DNA of 38,543 bases from JBAXPV01 sp037132075 (GTDB taxonomy: Bacteria; Bacteroidota; Bacteroidia; Bacteroidales; CAIXZF01), in NCBI GenBank assembly GCA_037132075.1, contig JBAXPV010000037.1, forward strand, positions 1 through 38,543, in the 5' to 3' direction. A program made the translations under genes and the position numbers. The notes under the pieces were generated by a model. That model ran no database searches. It was not told the DNA's origin and saw only the letters and a list, made by a program, of their open reading frames with translations. Positions 1 to 7,612 of this stretch are shown piece after piece (position 1 is the stretch's first letter; every line of letters starts with the position of its first letter).

Positions 1-47
1 AAATTATATATTCAATTATCGATGTGAAGTTGAATGTACCATCAGCA

Positions 48-123
48 GGGGGAGCAAAAACAGAGCGAGAGCTGGTTTGAGTACTGAAGAGTACTGAGGC
101 TGACTCTCGCTTTTGTTTTTTCC
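48..123. repeat. Partial copy of the GAGCG hairpin repeat
   Basis: The arms AGCAAAAACAGAGCGAGAG (near 52-70) and CTCTCGCTTTTGTTTTTTCC (104-123) are inverted with respect to each other and enclose a short spacer that contains GAGTACTGAAGAGTACTGAG. The left arm matches the start of the repeats at 2498-2623 and 3404-3533, but the (GTGAGA)n core is missing. I read it as a diverged or decayed member of that family. The rest of 1-184 shows no gene. Confidence 0.6.
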
Positions 124-184
124 TATATACTCAAACTAGGACTGGTACTCACACATTTACCCAAGCTTTAGTACTCGAAATCAG

Positions 185-1192
185 TTATTTTGAGTCTCCT
201 TTTAACCGTTTTACTTCTTTATCAAAATCAGACTCATACTTTTCATCTTGATTCACCCTGAACTTTTCGAATTCTCCTTCTGCCAATTTTATCGCTATCT
301 CTGCAGTGATACTGCCAGCACTCTTAAGTACAGAATAGTCATTGAATTGCAAAAAGGCATCAAGCCTGTCAATCCAATCCTTCATTCGCATAGCCACTTT
401 CCTTTCTGCTTGATTTTCAGCATAATCAAGATACATTGTGACAATACGGTTCAAGCTTGACAATTCTTTTTCGTTGAGATAGTTTTTCGCAACAGACACA
501 TCGGATTTTAAAATCTTCCCTTTGGGTGAATTCTTCCAGGTTGTTAAACCCATGCTTGGTAATTCTGCTTTAGCTCTTGAAGATACTATCTCTGCAGCGG
601 TTTGACCGGTAATGGCCCAATGTAATTTATTTTGTACCGTTTTGTAAAATAGTTGGGTGATTTCTGCTTTTGGGTCATAATCAATGCTACAATCCGCATA
701 AATATCAGTTATTTTTTGATAAAAGCGACGTTCGCTAGCCCGGATTTCCCGGATGCGTTCAAGTAGTTCATCGAAATAATCCTTACCAAATAGTTTTGTC
801 CCTTGTTTCAAGCGTTCATCATCTAAGACGAAGCCTTTAATAATAAATTCTTTCAGGGTTTTTGTAGCCCAGATTCGAAATTGAGTTGCTTCATATGAAT
901 TCACCCTGTAACCAACGGAAATAATCGCATCAAGGTTATAAAATTCTAAATTACGATTTACACTTCTCCCATTTTCATTTTGAACTGTTCGGAATTTCCG
1001 AACAGTTGCTTCCTTTTGCAATTCATTACTCTGGTAAATATTAGATAAGTGTTCACTGATTGTAGACTTTACAACCCCAAACAAATCTCCCATTGCTTTT
1101 TGGGTAAGCCAAACTGTTTCCTCCTGAAGGATTACTTCGATTTTAACTGTTCCTTCTGGAGTAGTATATAATATGATTTCCGATTTGGACAT
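185..1192 (-). CDS. RhuM family protein
   Basis: This 335-residue protein has the layout of the RhuM family (named after a Salmonella pathogenicity-island gene), whose biochemical role is not established. The N-terminal part (about 1-110) carries the family's beta-rich start followed by a helix-turn-helix-like stretch (WLTQKAMGDLFGVVKSTISE) and the conserved segment around YNLDAIISVGYRVNS and FRIWATKTLKEFI. The length is normal for the family, so it looks intact. It starts at an ATG with a TATCTTTG promoter element just upstream. RhuM genes are often found in mobile or defence-associated islands, and here it neighbours an ORF6N protein and two toxin-antitoxin pairs. The family call is firm; a function cannot be read from the sequence. 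Confidence 0.9.
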   Translation of the reverse strand: MSKSEIILYTTPEGTVKIEVILQEETVWLTQKAMGDLFGVVKSTISEHLSNIYQSNELQKEATVRKFRTVQNENGRSVNRNLEFYNLDAIISVGYRVNSYEATQFRIWATKTLKEFIIKGFVLDDERLKQGTKLFGKDYFDELLERIREIRASERRFYQKITDIYADCSIDYDPKAEITQLFYKTVQNKLHWAITGQTAAEIVSSRAKAELPSMGLTTWKNSPKGKILKSDVSVAKNYLNEKELSSLNRIVTMYLDYAENQAERKVAMRMKDWIDRLDAFLQFNDYSVLKSAGSITAEIAIKLAEGEFEKFRVNQDEKYESDFDKEVKRLKGDSK

Positions 1193-1220
1193 TAAGTTAT
1201 TTGGATGTGTGAAACATTAA

Positions 1221-1228
1221 CAAAGATA
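1221..1228 (-). promoter_or_regulatory. Putative -7 promoter element for the RhuM gene
   Basis: On the minus strand this reads TATCTTTG, an exact match to the Bacteroidota sigma -7 consensus TAnnTTTG, about 29 bases before the ATG at 1192. I see no convincing -33 TTTG at the usual spacing, so this is a moderate call. Confidence 0.5.
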
Positions 1229-1430
1229 TTCAAATGACGGAAACTTTTTAAAGGAGGTTTTCAGGAAGGAAGGGTGTTTCCCAAACTGGTTTAAAGTTAG
1301 CAAACTGAATCACATTATTTAACATTCTATTTATTTGTACTTTGAGAACAGACTTTCCATAAAACACTGTAGTCAGACAGGGTGTAATAGTTGCATCTTT
1401 CGGCCGCAGGGGGAGCCCCAATTCATAAGT

Positions 1431-1467
1431 CCTTAAGTGCCAAAGCATTTAAGGGCTTTTTTTATTA
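1431..1467 (+). terminator. Putative rho-independent terminator without an obvious gene
   Basis: CCTTAAGTGC (1431-1440) pairs with GCATTTAAGG (1445-1454), with one G-T pair, across a CAAA loop, and a run of T follows. It would terminate plus-strand transcription. The 307-base gap 1193-1499 holds no recognisable gene upstream on that strand, so it may be the remnant of a lost gene or serve an unseen short RNA. Part of it could also act as the end of the minus-strand ORF6N transcript. Confidence 0.45.
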
Positions 1468-1499
1468 CCCCTATTGGATGCTGTTGCCACCTTTATGGC

Positions 1500-2366
1500 C
1501 TATTTTAGCTTTTTAAGGACTTCTTTCACCAATGAATCCATTCGGGAGAAAGCAAACCATTTCTTTCCTAAGTCTTTAAGTGAAGCTCCTATATGATAAA
1601 GAGTTTCTTCATCTATGATTAAAAACCGGTCATGAATATTTGTTATTGGCTTTACCTCAATGTAAGGGTATTGAGCGTTGTGTTTTTGTATATCAAGTTT
1701 GAATGGCTTGCTTATTGGATGTGTATATATAGTAGCGGTTACATTACTTTTTCGCTTTGTCAGGTTCATTAGAATTGATTCATCAACAAAATTGTCAATC
1801 AAAATAATGGAGCTGTTGGCACTTTTAACCAAATCGGACAAAAAAACGTAAGCATCAAAAATTTGTCCATCAAAAAAAATGCCGAATTCTGGTTGTGGGT
1901 TTCTGGTTTCGAGCGCTTTGAAAATCTGTTCAAACTTATGTTCTGTTTCGATTTGCTTTCGCTCGATGGTGTCTATACGGTTGAATAAGATGGCATTACC
2001 GATTATCAGTCGTCTCATTTCAACGAAAGCCTCCATTATTTGAATGCTTACGTAAATTGCGGTTTCACTTTTTAATACCGAAGAAATCATGGCAACACCT
2101 TGCTCAGTAAATGCGAAGGGTAATGTTACAGAGTGTTTTAGGCTTGCGAAGCGGTCACAATTTGTGACCAGTTCAGTTCTTTCATTTTCAGTAAGTTGAA
2201 ACCTAAAGGATGCTGGGAACCGTGCAATATTTCGCTTAACTGCCTGATTCAACACTTTCGTATCAACCCCATATGTCTCGGCAAGGTCACGGTCAATCAT
2301 CACCTGTATTCCCCTAAAGGCAAAAATCCGGTTCTGGATTTCCTGCTTTGTAATTAAATTACTCAT
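1500..2366 (-). CDS. ORF6N domain-containing protein
   Basis: This 288-residue protein opens with an ORF6N domain (about 1-110), a DNA-binding module known from phage KilA-N/ORF6N regulators. Recognisable features are the start IQNRIFAFRGIQVMIDRDLA, the segment VLNQAVKRNIARFP and FTEQGVAMISSVL. The C-terminal part (about 150-288) contains a stretch similar in feel to a PLD-like or restriction-associated domain (SSIILIDNFVDESILMNLTK, then HDRFLIIDEE), including an H-D pair resembling half of an HKD motif. The ATG at 2366 was chosen over a TTG three codons earlier. It is tandem with RhuM on the same strand but 300 bases away, so it is probably transcribed separately. ORF6N proteins of this kind are common in Bacteroidota accessory regions; the target is unknown. 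Confidence 0.88.
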   Translation of the reverse strand: MSNLITKQEIQNRIFAFRGIQVMIDRDLAETYGVDTKVLNQAVKRNIARFPASFRFQLTENERTELVTNCDRFASLKHSVTLPFAFTEQGVAMISSVLKSETAIYVSIQIMEAFVEMRRLIIGNAILFNRIDTIERKQIETEHKFEQIFKALETRNPQPEFGIFFDGQIFDAYVFLSDLVKSANSSIILIDNFVDESILMNLTKRKSNVTATIYTHPISKPFKLDIQKHNAQYPYIEVKPITNIHDRFLIIDEETLYHIGASLKDLGKKWFAFSRMDSLVKEVLKKLK

Positions 2367-2497
2367 TCCCAACAATGACTTGGTTCAACATTAGCAGCAT
2401 CAAAGTAACAAATTATTTCTTTAGTATCGTACTATATACATTATCAGCTAATTGTCCTATAAGTGTATGCAATATTCCATATTCAAACAGATTATTA

Positions 2498-2623
2498 TGG
2501 TAGCATTTTTCGGCAATAAGGGGAGCAAAAAACAGAGCGGGAGTGAGAGTGAGAGTGAAGGCTCCGCAATCATTCCCGCTCTGTTTTTTTCCCTCACTCT
2601 GGCTCTCACTCTCACTCTATCAA
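2498..2623. repeat. Direct repeat, left copy, flanking the HigB/HigA pair
   Basis: This 126-base element begins TGGTAGCATTTTT and ends CTCACTCTATCAA. It contains ACAGAGCGGGA (about 2532-2542) and its complement TCCCGCTCTGT (about 2573-2583), plus GTGAGA hexamers matched by complementary TCTCAC runs near the end, so the whole unit can fold into a long hairpin. A near-identical copy lies at 3404-3533 in the same orientation. No coding role is evident. Confidence 0.85.
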
Positions 2624-2663
2624 TTAATATTTGATTGTGTTTCTATTTAACGAAACAATTTTA

Positions 2664-2671
2664 TATCTTTG
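2664..2671 (+). promoter_or_regulatory. Putative -7 promoter element for higB/higA
   Basis: TATCTTTG matches TAnnTTTG and ends 20 bases before the ATG at 2692. It lies downstream of an alternative TTG start at 2635, so it supports 2692 as the true start of the toxin gene. Confidence 0.6.
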
Positions 2672-2691
2672 TGTTCAAAATTGCTGGGAGA

Positions 2692-3045
2692 ATGGTCAAG
2701 CTGTTTGAGGTTGTGTTTCTGGATGAGGCATTTGAGTTTCTTCAAAGCCTTGACAGAAAGCACTATGAGAAGATAATCTTTAACATCCGTAAAGTTCAGA
2801 TTGACCGCGACCCTGAGTTGTTTAAGAAGCTGAAAGATGATATTTGGGAACTCAGGACACTTTATCAGGGCTTTCAGTATCGGTTACTTGCTTTCTGGGA
2901 TAAGTCGGACTCAACTGAAACATTGATTATCTCAACGCATGGATTCATTAAAAAAACCAGCAAAGTGCCTGAAAATGAAATAGCCAAAGCAAAACAATTC
3001 AGAACCAACTATTTTGCTGACAAAGAAAAAGAAGGGAAGCTATGA
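2692..3045 (+). CDS. HigB/RelE-type toxin (type II toxin-antitoxin)
   Basis: This 117-residue protein resembles phage-derived Gp49-like HigB toxins of the RelE superfamily, which cut mRNA at the ribosome. Family signatures are FEVVFLDEAFEFLQSL at the start, the central KLKDDIWELRTLYQGFQYRL segment with conserved basic and aromatic residues, and a lysine-rich tail (FIKKTSKVPENEIAKAKQ). The start at 2692 is preferred because a TAnnTTTG element sits between it and the upstream TTG. Its stop overlaps the next gene by four bases (ATGA), the usual coupling of such pairs. Toxin precedes antitoxin, as in higBA. The identification is strong at family level; target specificity cannot be judged. Confidence 0.9.
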   Translation: MVKLFEVVFLDEAFEFLQSLDRKHYEKIIFNIRKVQIDRDPELFKKLKDDIWELRTLYQGFQYRLLAFWDKSDSTETLIISTHGFIKKTSKVPENEIAKAKQFRTNYFADKEKEGKL

Positions 3046-3356
3046 AAACATACACATTAGAGGAAGTTCAAGATAAACTTATTGGCAAAATCGGTACACC
3101 TGAGCGGGATAAATTTGAATATGAACTCCAGATGAATCTGATTGGTCAGGCTATTAAACAAACCCGGATAGAACGCCATTTAACGCAGGAAGAACTCGGT
3201 AGGCTCATTGGTGTCCAGCGGGCTCAAATCTCCCGTATTGAAAACAACGCCAGCAATGTAACCATGGATACCCTCATGAGAGTATTTACTGCACTACAGG
3301 CTAAGGTGAAGCTGCAGATTGAGCTTCCTCACTTTCAGATTCAACTTGGACAGTAG
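3042..3356 (+). CDS. HigA-type XRE family antitoxin
   Basis: This 104-residue protein has a helix-turn-helix XRE (Cro/CI) domain at about 35-90: IGQAIKQTRIERHLTQEELG, then RLIGVQRAQISRIENN. It is the likely antitoxin of the preceding HigB-like toxin and probably represses the promoter of the pair. Its ATG overlaps the toxin stop by four bases, indicating translational coupling. The N-terminal 30 residues (TYTLEEVQDKLIGKIGTPER) probably carry the toxin-binding part found in many HigA proteins of this type. The second repeat copy starts 47 bases after its stop. Confidence 0.9.
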   Translation: MKTYTLEEVQDKLIGKIGTPERDKFEYELQMNLIGQAIKQTRIERHLTQEELGRLIGVQRAQISRIENNASNVTMDTLMRVFTALQAKVKLQIELPHFQIQLGQ

Positions 3357-3403
3357 TCTTCTTTTTGATATTCAGTGGTATAATAAGTGATGCCAACCCA
3401 TCT

Positions 3404-3533
3404 TGGTAGCATTTTTTGGCAAAAAGGGGAGCAAAAAACAGAGCGGGAGTGAGAGTGAGAGCGAAAGCTCCGCCGTCATTTTCGCTCTTTTTTTTCCTCA
3501 CTCTCACTCTCACTCTGGCGCTCACTCTATCAA
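3404..3533. repeat. Direct repeat, right copy, flanking the HigB/HigA pair
   Basis: This 130-base element is nearly the same as 2498-2623, including TGGTAGCATTTTTT, the GGGGAGCAAAAAACAGAGCG arm, GTGAGA hexamers and the terminal CTCACTCTATCAA. Differences are scattered substitutions and a few extra bases in the T-rich and CTCACT portions. The two copies enclose the toxin-antitoxin pair as a unit of roughly 1 kb. Confidence 0.85.
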
Positions 3534-3599
3534 ACATGGGTTTGGTTTTTATACCTTTCCCAATATTAGGGTTGCTGTTCTGAAACTTTACGGAGTGAG

Positions 3600-4097
3600 T
3601 TATCTGAAAAGTTTTTCTATTGCTTTCATGGGAAGAAACATTTTCCCACTGTCAGGTAAAAGTTCAAAGCCGTATTTGCCGTAAAAATTAACAGCCTTGT
3701 CATTTATCGGGTCAACAACAACAGCCATCGATGCTATACTGTGCTGAGATATGTTATAACTTCTTTGCAATGCGTCAATCAGGAGCTGTTCGCCAATTCC
3801 AAGACCTTTAGTAGTAATATCTCTGGCTAACCTCCCCAGAAGAGTCACTGGTACATTGTAATTTCTTGGTATTTTATTTTGATACTCTTCTGGAAAATCT
3901 TTTCGAGATATGCTGTCGTTGGATAGAGTATAATAACCAACTACTTGATTGTCTATATTCAATGTTACAAAACAGGCAGCCAGGTTTTTCTTCATATCCT
4001 GACTTGCCTGTTTTTGTATGTAATGAGTCAATGATTCTTCTTCACAAGTGAAACGGCTTCGGTCATGTTGTTTTGAATCAAGAAGCTGGACTCTCAC
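3600..4097 (-). CDS. GNAT acetyltransferase toxin (TacT/AtaT-like)
   Basis: This 165-residue protein is a GNAT-fold acetyltransferase of the type paired with DUF1778 antitoxins. Known members acetylate aminoacyl-tRNA and block translation. The acetyl-CoA site is visible as RLARDITTKGLGIGEQLL (about 89-106). The N-terminal F(T)C.E..LTHYIQKQASQD segment and the C-terminal NFYGKYGFELLP stretch, with its conserved tyrosine region, fit the family. It starts at GTG (4097); no ATG fits upstream in this frame. It follows the antitoxin gene with an 8-base gap, so the two form an operon with the antitoxin first, the usual order for this class. Confidence 0.88.
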   Translation of the reverse strand: MRVQLLDSKQHDRSRFTCEEESLTHYIQKQASQDMKKNLAACFVTLNIDNQVVGYYTLSNDSISRKDFPEEYQNKIPRNYNVPVTLLGRLARDITTKGLGIGEQLLIDALQRSYNISQHSIASMAVVVDPINDKAVNFYGKYGFELLPDSGKMFLPMKAIEKLFR

Positions 4098-4105
4098 TTT
4101 GTTGC

Positions 4106-4387
4106 TTATTCTTGATGTGATTTGAATCTTTTCACGGCCTCTTTAAGAAATTCATTCGGCTCTTGCTCAGAGAAAATCGAATTGAAGAATATCTCCCGGT
4201 CTCTTTGACTCGCCAGAATTCTGGTGTTTTCCTCCACTATTTCAGTTGATTTGGCTTTTATTATTCGGGTTACAAACCCGCTAAATGTTCTGTCTCCACT
4301 TAATCTCTGAGCTTTTAGAAATAGCTCCTTTTCCTCTGGTGAAACTCTGATGTCAATCCGTTCTTCTTTTCTGACAATTGTTTTCAT
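4106..4387 (-). CDS. DUF1778 ribbon-helix-helix antitoxin
   Basis: This protein of about 93 residues begins with a ribbon-helix-helix DNA-binding domain: RKEERIDIRVSPEEKELFLK, then a helix pair ending near FVTRIIKAKS. The C-terminal tail (NSIFSEQEPNEFLKEAVKRF) is the usual toxin-wrapping element of DUF1778 antitoxins. I chose the ATG at 4387 over an upstream TTG-type start, because the putative -7 element lies at 4406-4413. A perfect inverted repeat immediately upstream (4411-4429) is a likely autoregulatory operator. Confidence 0.87.
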   Translation of the reverse strand: MKTIVRKEERIDIRVSPEEKELFLKAQRLSGDRTFSGFVTRIIKAKSTEIVEENTRILASQRDREIFFNSIFSEQEPNEFLKEAVKRFKSHQE

Positions 4388-4405
4388 GGTATTTATACTT
4401 TGATG

Positions 4406-4429
4406 CAAATGTACGTCATAAATACGTAC
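4406..4429 (-). promoter_or_regulatory. Promoter and operator of the DUF1778/GNAT pair
   Basis: On the minus strand, TACATTTG (4406-4413) matches TAnnTTTG. It overlaps the edge of the perfect palindrome GTACGT-N7-ACGTAC (4411-4429). A ribbon-helix-helix antitoxin binding this palindrome would cover the promoter, the usual arrangement for autoregulated toxin-antitoxin pairs. The operator role is inferred from position and symmetry. Confidence 0.65.
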
Positions 4430-4569
4430 AAAGCAAGTTTCTCATAAATAAACCTAAGAACGTCAATCAAAATCGGCCGACAGATTCAATTGAAACGGCT
4501 TGTCCATGGCCGGTAAAAAACTTATCTTTGAGGGACCGAATCAATATATGGTTGCTTAATTACTGCGAA

Positions 4570-4577
4570 TATCTTTG
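4570..4577 (+). promoter_or_regulatory. Putative -7 element for the CDF-like gene
   Basis: TATCTTTG lies 31 bases before the ATG at 4609. A second TATCTTTG occurs at 4523-4530. A purine-rich AGGAAATTT precedes the start codon. Either element could serve; the nearer one is more likely. Confidence 0.45.
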
Positions 4578-4608
4578 ATCAATATTTGATTAAACAAACA
4601 GGAAATTT

Positions 4609-5517
4609 ATGTTTACCGATGATATTTTAAAAACAAGAAAAGAAATAAAGAAATTTTTCATTGTAGGTTTCTGGACTTTATTGTTGGAAACTCTTTTATG
4701 TCTTTATATCTCGTATGTTTCACATTCTGTTACAATTTTCACCTTCATGCTTCAAAACTCCTTGTCGCTGCTGGTTTATTTTTTCGCGATAATCGCACTG
4801 GATCTTTCCATTAAAGACAATTCTTATAAATTTCCATATGGAACCGGAAGAATGGAAAATTTTATCAGTTTTTTTCAGGCCGGCCTGAGTTTGCCCGGTG
4901 CGGGCATTGTCATTTATTCTATCTGGAAATCTACGGTTAGTGCCCCGCCGGAAATCAGTTTTGGATACACACAAATTGCTTTTCTATACATCAATCTCCG
5001 CCTTATCATGCTAAAATGGTGGGCTAATTCGATCATGAAGCGGTCTGACGCTTATTCACCGATCCTGAAAGCTTATAATGTATACTATACGATCTGTCTT
5101 ATTGAAACGGTAATATCTTCAGTTTCCCTCCTGGTCGCACTGTATCTCCAGCATTCTGACATGGTCCTCCAGGCGAGAGTCATCGATATTTTACTTTCGG
5201 TTTTCTTCGCAGGCTATTGGATTATTAATTCGCTGAAAGAAATGAAAGAAAACTTTGAAGCGCTGATTGATCTGCCTCTGAAGGAGGCTGATCAGATGCT
5301 GATTTTAAAAATTCTTGCCGAGCAATTCAATCAGTATGAGGGGATTGGATACATCTATTCCAGAGTAAGCGGCAGGCAAAAGATTATCGAAATAGAACTG
5401 AATTTTTCGAAAAGCAGGACCTTATCCGAGATAGCCGATCTGCAGGAAGCGATGAAAAACGGTCTCTCACAGCATTTCTCCGATGTTAAATTCAATTTAA
5501 TTCCTGTAATCATATAG
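4609..5517 (+). CDS. Cation diffusion facilitator-like membrane protein, atypical
   Basis: This 302-residue protein has the six-helix layout of cation diffusion facilitators followed by a cytoplasmic ferredoxin-like domain (about 215-302). The family hallmark KFPYGTGRMEN sits after helix 2. However, the usual metal ligands of transport site A appear to be missing. Where typical members carry HxxxD or DxxxD in helix 2 the protein reads LQNSLSLLVYFF, and in helix 5 it reads KAYNVYYTICLIE, with Tyr and Cys where His and Asp are expected. It may be a non-zinc transporter or a non-transporting relative. It is convergent with the aldehyde dehydrogenase gene. The family call is good; the substrate is open. 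Confidence 0.82.
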   Translation: MFTDDILKTRKEIKKFFIVGFWTLLLETLLCLYISYVSHSVTIFTFMLQNSLSLLVYFFAIIALDLSIKDNSYKFPYGTGRMENFISFFQAGLSLPGAGIVIYSIWKSTVSAPPEISFGYTQIAFLYINLRLIMLKWWANSIMKRSDAYSPILKAYNVYYTICLIETVISSVSLLVALYLQHSDMVLQARVIDILLSVFFAGYWIINSLKEMKENFEALIDLPLKEADQMLILKILAEQFNQYEGIGYIYSRVSGRQKIIEIELNFSKSRTLSEIADLQEAMKNGLSQHFSDVKFNLIPVII

Positions 5518-5553
5518 ACTTGCCATATTAATGTTTGAGAAAGGGACAGCAGA

Positions 5554-7017
5554 TTATCCCCGTTTGTAAGGATACCACCAGGGTTTTTCCTGCTGCACAA
5601 AATCCCAGTGCACGTGTTTTGTCTCCATAAATTCCTCCAGGCCTTCAAGGCCAAGCTCTCGTCCCAATCCACTCATCTTCATGCCGCCGAAAGGTCCGGC
5701 GTCGTTGTCAGTCAGGGGGTCGTTGATCCAGATGCTACCCGCCTTGACTTCCTCGAAGAAAGTCTTTGCTTTTAATGCGTCCCGGGTGAAGAGGACGGCG
5801 CCAAGGCCGTATTTCGTCTCTTGCGCGTAACGGATAGCCTCGTCGAAGTCATTGTAGACCATTACCGGTGCCACCGGCCCGAAGGTTTCTTCACGCATCA
5901 CTCTCATTGAATGTGTAACATTGGTCAGCACAGTTGGTTCGTAATAGTATCCCTTCTGAAATCCTGCAGGTCGTTTGCCTCCTGTCAGTACAACGGCTCC
6001 CATCTTCCTTGCCTCCTCAACATGTTCCTCAACCTTGAGCCGGTAGTGGTTGCGGGCCAGCGGGCCTATGTCGGTGGAAGGCTCGATACCAGGACCAAGT
6101 TTGAGTGTGTTGGTAAAGGTTACCAACTCTTCCAGAAAACGATCGGCAATAGCGCTGTGTACATAGATGCGTTCGGAGGATGTGCAGACCTGTCCTGCAT
6201 TGAGATAGGCTGCCCAGGCCACTGCCCGTGCTGCCACCTTAACATCACTGTCTTCGCAGACTACGAAAGGATCTTTGCCTCCCAGTTCCAGCGTTACTTT
6301 CTTGAAACTTTCGGCACATTGGCGGGCGATCTTTCGTCCGGTCCCGGTGCTACCCGTAAAAGCCACCACATGCGTGTCAGGGTGGGCAACGAGCGTATTG
6401 CCGATTTCTTCTCCGGAGCCGGTGACGATATTCACAGTTCCCGGTGGCAGTACTTTGAAACACTCGCTTAAGGCCAGCGTTGAAAGCGGTGTAATACTGC
6501 TGGGTTTAATGATAACAGTATTACCGGCGGCCAGGGCAGGCGCCACTTTCCACGCCATCAGGAGCAGCGGATAGTTGTACGGAACAATGCATACTACGAC
6601 CCCAAATGGTTCCTTCAGTACCATCGACAATTGGGTGGACTCGACGCTGGGAATAATCCTTCCCCGGCTGTTACGCCCTATTTCAGCGTAATAGTGGAAA
6701 CAGGCCACACACCATCCTACTTCGTCGATGTTTTCCTTGAGCGGTTTGCCTCCTTCCAAGGTCAGGATGCGTGCAATCTCTTCAGTCTGCGCTTTAAGCC
6801 GGTCCGCCACTTCATGCAGCAGTTCGCCTCGTGATATGGCGGTCATACGGTGCCAGGTCCCGAAAGCTATGTTGGCGGCCACAACAGCGGCATCAGCATC
6901 CTCACGGCAGCCGTCCAGAACCTGCTCAAAAACCTCCTCGGTAGCAGGATTGATGATGTCAATGGGTTCCTTATTGGCCTGGCCTATCCATTCGCCTCCG
7001 ATCCAGTGTTGCTTCAT
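5554..7017 (-). CDS. NAD(P)-dependent aldehyde dehydrogenase
   Basis: This 487-residue protein is a complete ALDH superfamily enzyme that oxidises an aldehyde to the acid with NAD(P). Catalytic residues are visible: Asn148 in VPYNYP, Lys171 in IIKPSS, Glu244 in LELGGKDP and the nucleophile Cys278 in NAGQVCTSSER. The coenzyme motif FTGSTGTGRKIA lies at about 220-231. The start INPATEEV and the ETFGPVAPV segment are typical of the betaine-aldehyde/lactaldehyde/succinate-semialdehyde group. Its codon usage and GC look higher than those of the toxin-antitoxin island to its left. It has no pathway partner nearby, so the substrate cannot be assigned. Confidence 0.93.
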   Translation of the reverse strand: MKQHWIGGEWIGQANKEPIDIINPATEEVFEQVLDGCREDADAAVVAANIAFGTWHRMTAISRGELLHEVADRLKAQTEEIARILTLEGGKPLKENIDEVGWCVACFHYYAEIGRNSRGRIIPSVESTQLSMVLKEPFGVVVCIVPYNYPLLLMAWKVAPALAAGNTVIIKPSSITPLSTLALSECFKVLPPGTVNIVTGSGEEIGNTLVAHPDTHVVAFTGSTGTGRKIARQCAESFKKVTLELGGKDPFVVCEDSDVKVAARAVAWAAYLNAGQVCTSSERIYVHSAIADRFLEELVTFTNTLKLGPGIEPSTDIGPLARNHYRLKVEEHVEEARKMGAVVLTGGKRPAGFQKGYYYEPTVLTNVTHSMRVMREETFGPVAPVMVYNDFDEAIRYAQETKYGLGAVLFTRDALKAKTFFEEVKAGSIWINDPLTDNDAGPFGGMKMSGLGRELGLEGLEEFMETKHVHWDFVQQEKPWWYPYKRG

Positions 7018-7055
7018 GGTTTGTTTCTGCTTGTTCTCTATTTTTTGTACTTAAT

Positions 7056-7430
7056 TTATAGCGGTGCTGCGGAAACATATTCTCTAAGCACACAATTGCT
7101 TATATGATCCGATATATAAACGTTTTGGTTTTCTGTAAGCCCCGGTTGTCCTGTACAAATTACGGCATCTTCTTGTCCTGTAAACTGAACTACATATTCT
7201 GGACCCACATATTGAGGACAGTCTATTGTCCCCAATACGCCCAAAATTACACCCGAAGTACCAATGGCAATGTTTGTGCCCATCATTGTGCCTTTCAGTT
7301 GTTGTGTATTCGGTTGTGGTGAATTCAATGAGAATAGCAGGAAGGCGGCTGCTGTGGAGATGAACACCCCGACAATAAAACCACTGATAAACGATTTGCT
7401 TTTAATCAAACTGAGCAAGGCTGATTTCAT
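7056..7430 (-). CDS. Small single-pass membrane protein, unknown
   Basis: From the ATG at 7430 this is about 124 residues, with a hydrophobic segment at roughly 15-35 (FISGFIVGVFISTAAAFLLF) and a short outer domain with three cysteines. The gene could also start 13 codons upstream. The soluble part (TMMGTNIAIGTSGVILGVLG and later EYVVQFTGQEDAVICTGQPG) matches nothing I recognise. It ends 38 bases before the aldehyde dehydrogenase start on the same strand, so the two could be co-transcribed. Confidence 0.6.
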   Translation of the reverse strand: MKSALLSLIKSKSFISGFIVGVFISTAAAFLLFSLNSPQPNTQQLKGTMMGTNIAIGTSGVILGVLGTIDCPQYVGPEYVVQFTGQEDAVICTGQPGLTENQNVYISDHISNCVLREYVSAAPL

Positions 7431-7612
7431 AATATTGTTTTTGGGTGAGTGGTGTATTCTCAAATACAAGTGTTGGATTAAAAAGTTGGTTATAAAAAAC
7501 GAGACTTTACGTGTAAATGTAATATAAGATTGAGAGGTAGCAACCTCCAGGGTGTTATTGGAAATTGTTTTTTTTATATATTTAACAAACTTTTCGACAT
7601 TTTCTGGTAATT

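Noticed and set aside
1248..1448. 66-codon minus-strand frame
   Set aside because: It has no start context, no recognisable features and overlaps the terminator-like hairpin.
2498..3533. Possible CRISPR-like repeat spacing
   Set aside because: There are only two full copies, they are 126-130 bases long and enclose two genes; no array of short repeats and spacers exists.
3301..3684. Small open frames across the right hairpin repeat
   Set aside because: They consist of translated GTGAGA-type repeats (Ser-Glu or Val-Arg runs) and have no promoter or family support.
5911..6471. Long plus-strand open frame opposite the aldehyde dehydrogenase
   Set aside because: It is antisense to a strongly conserved enzyme, has no family features and looks like a mirror of a GC-rich coding sequence.
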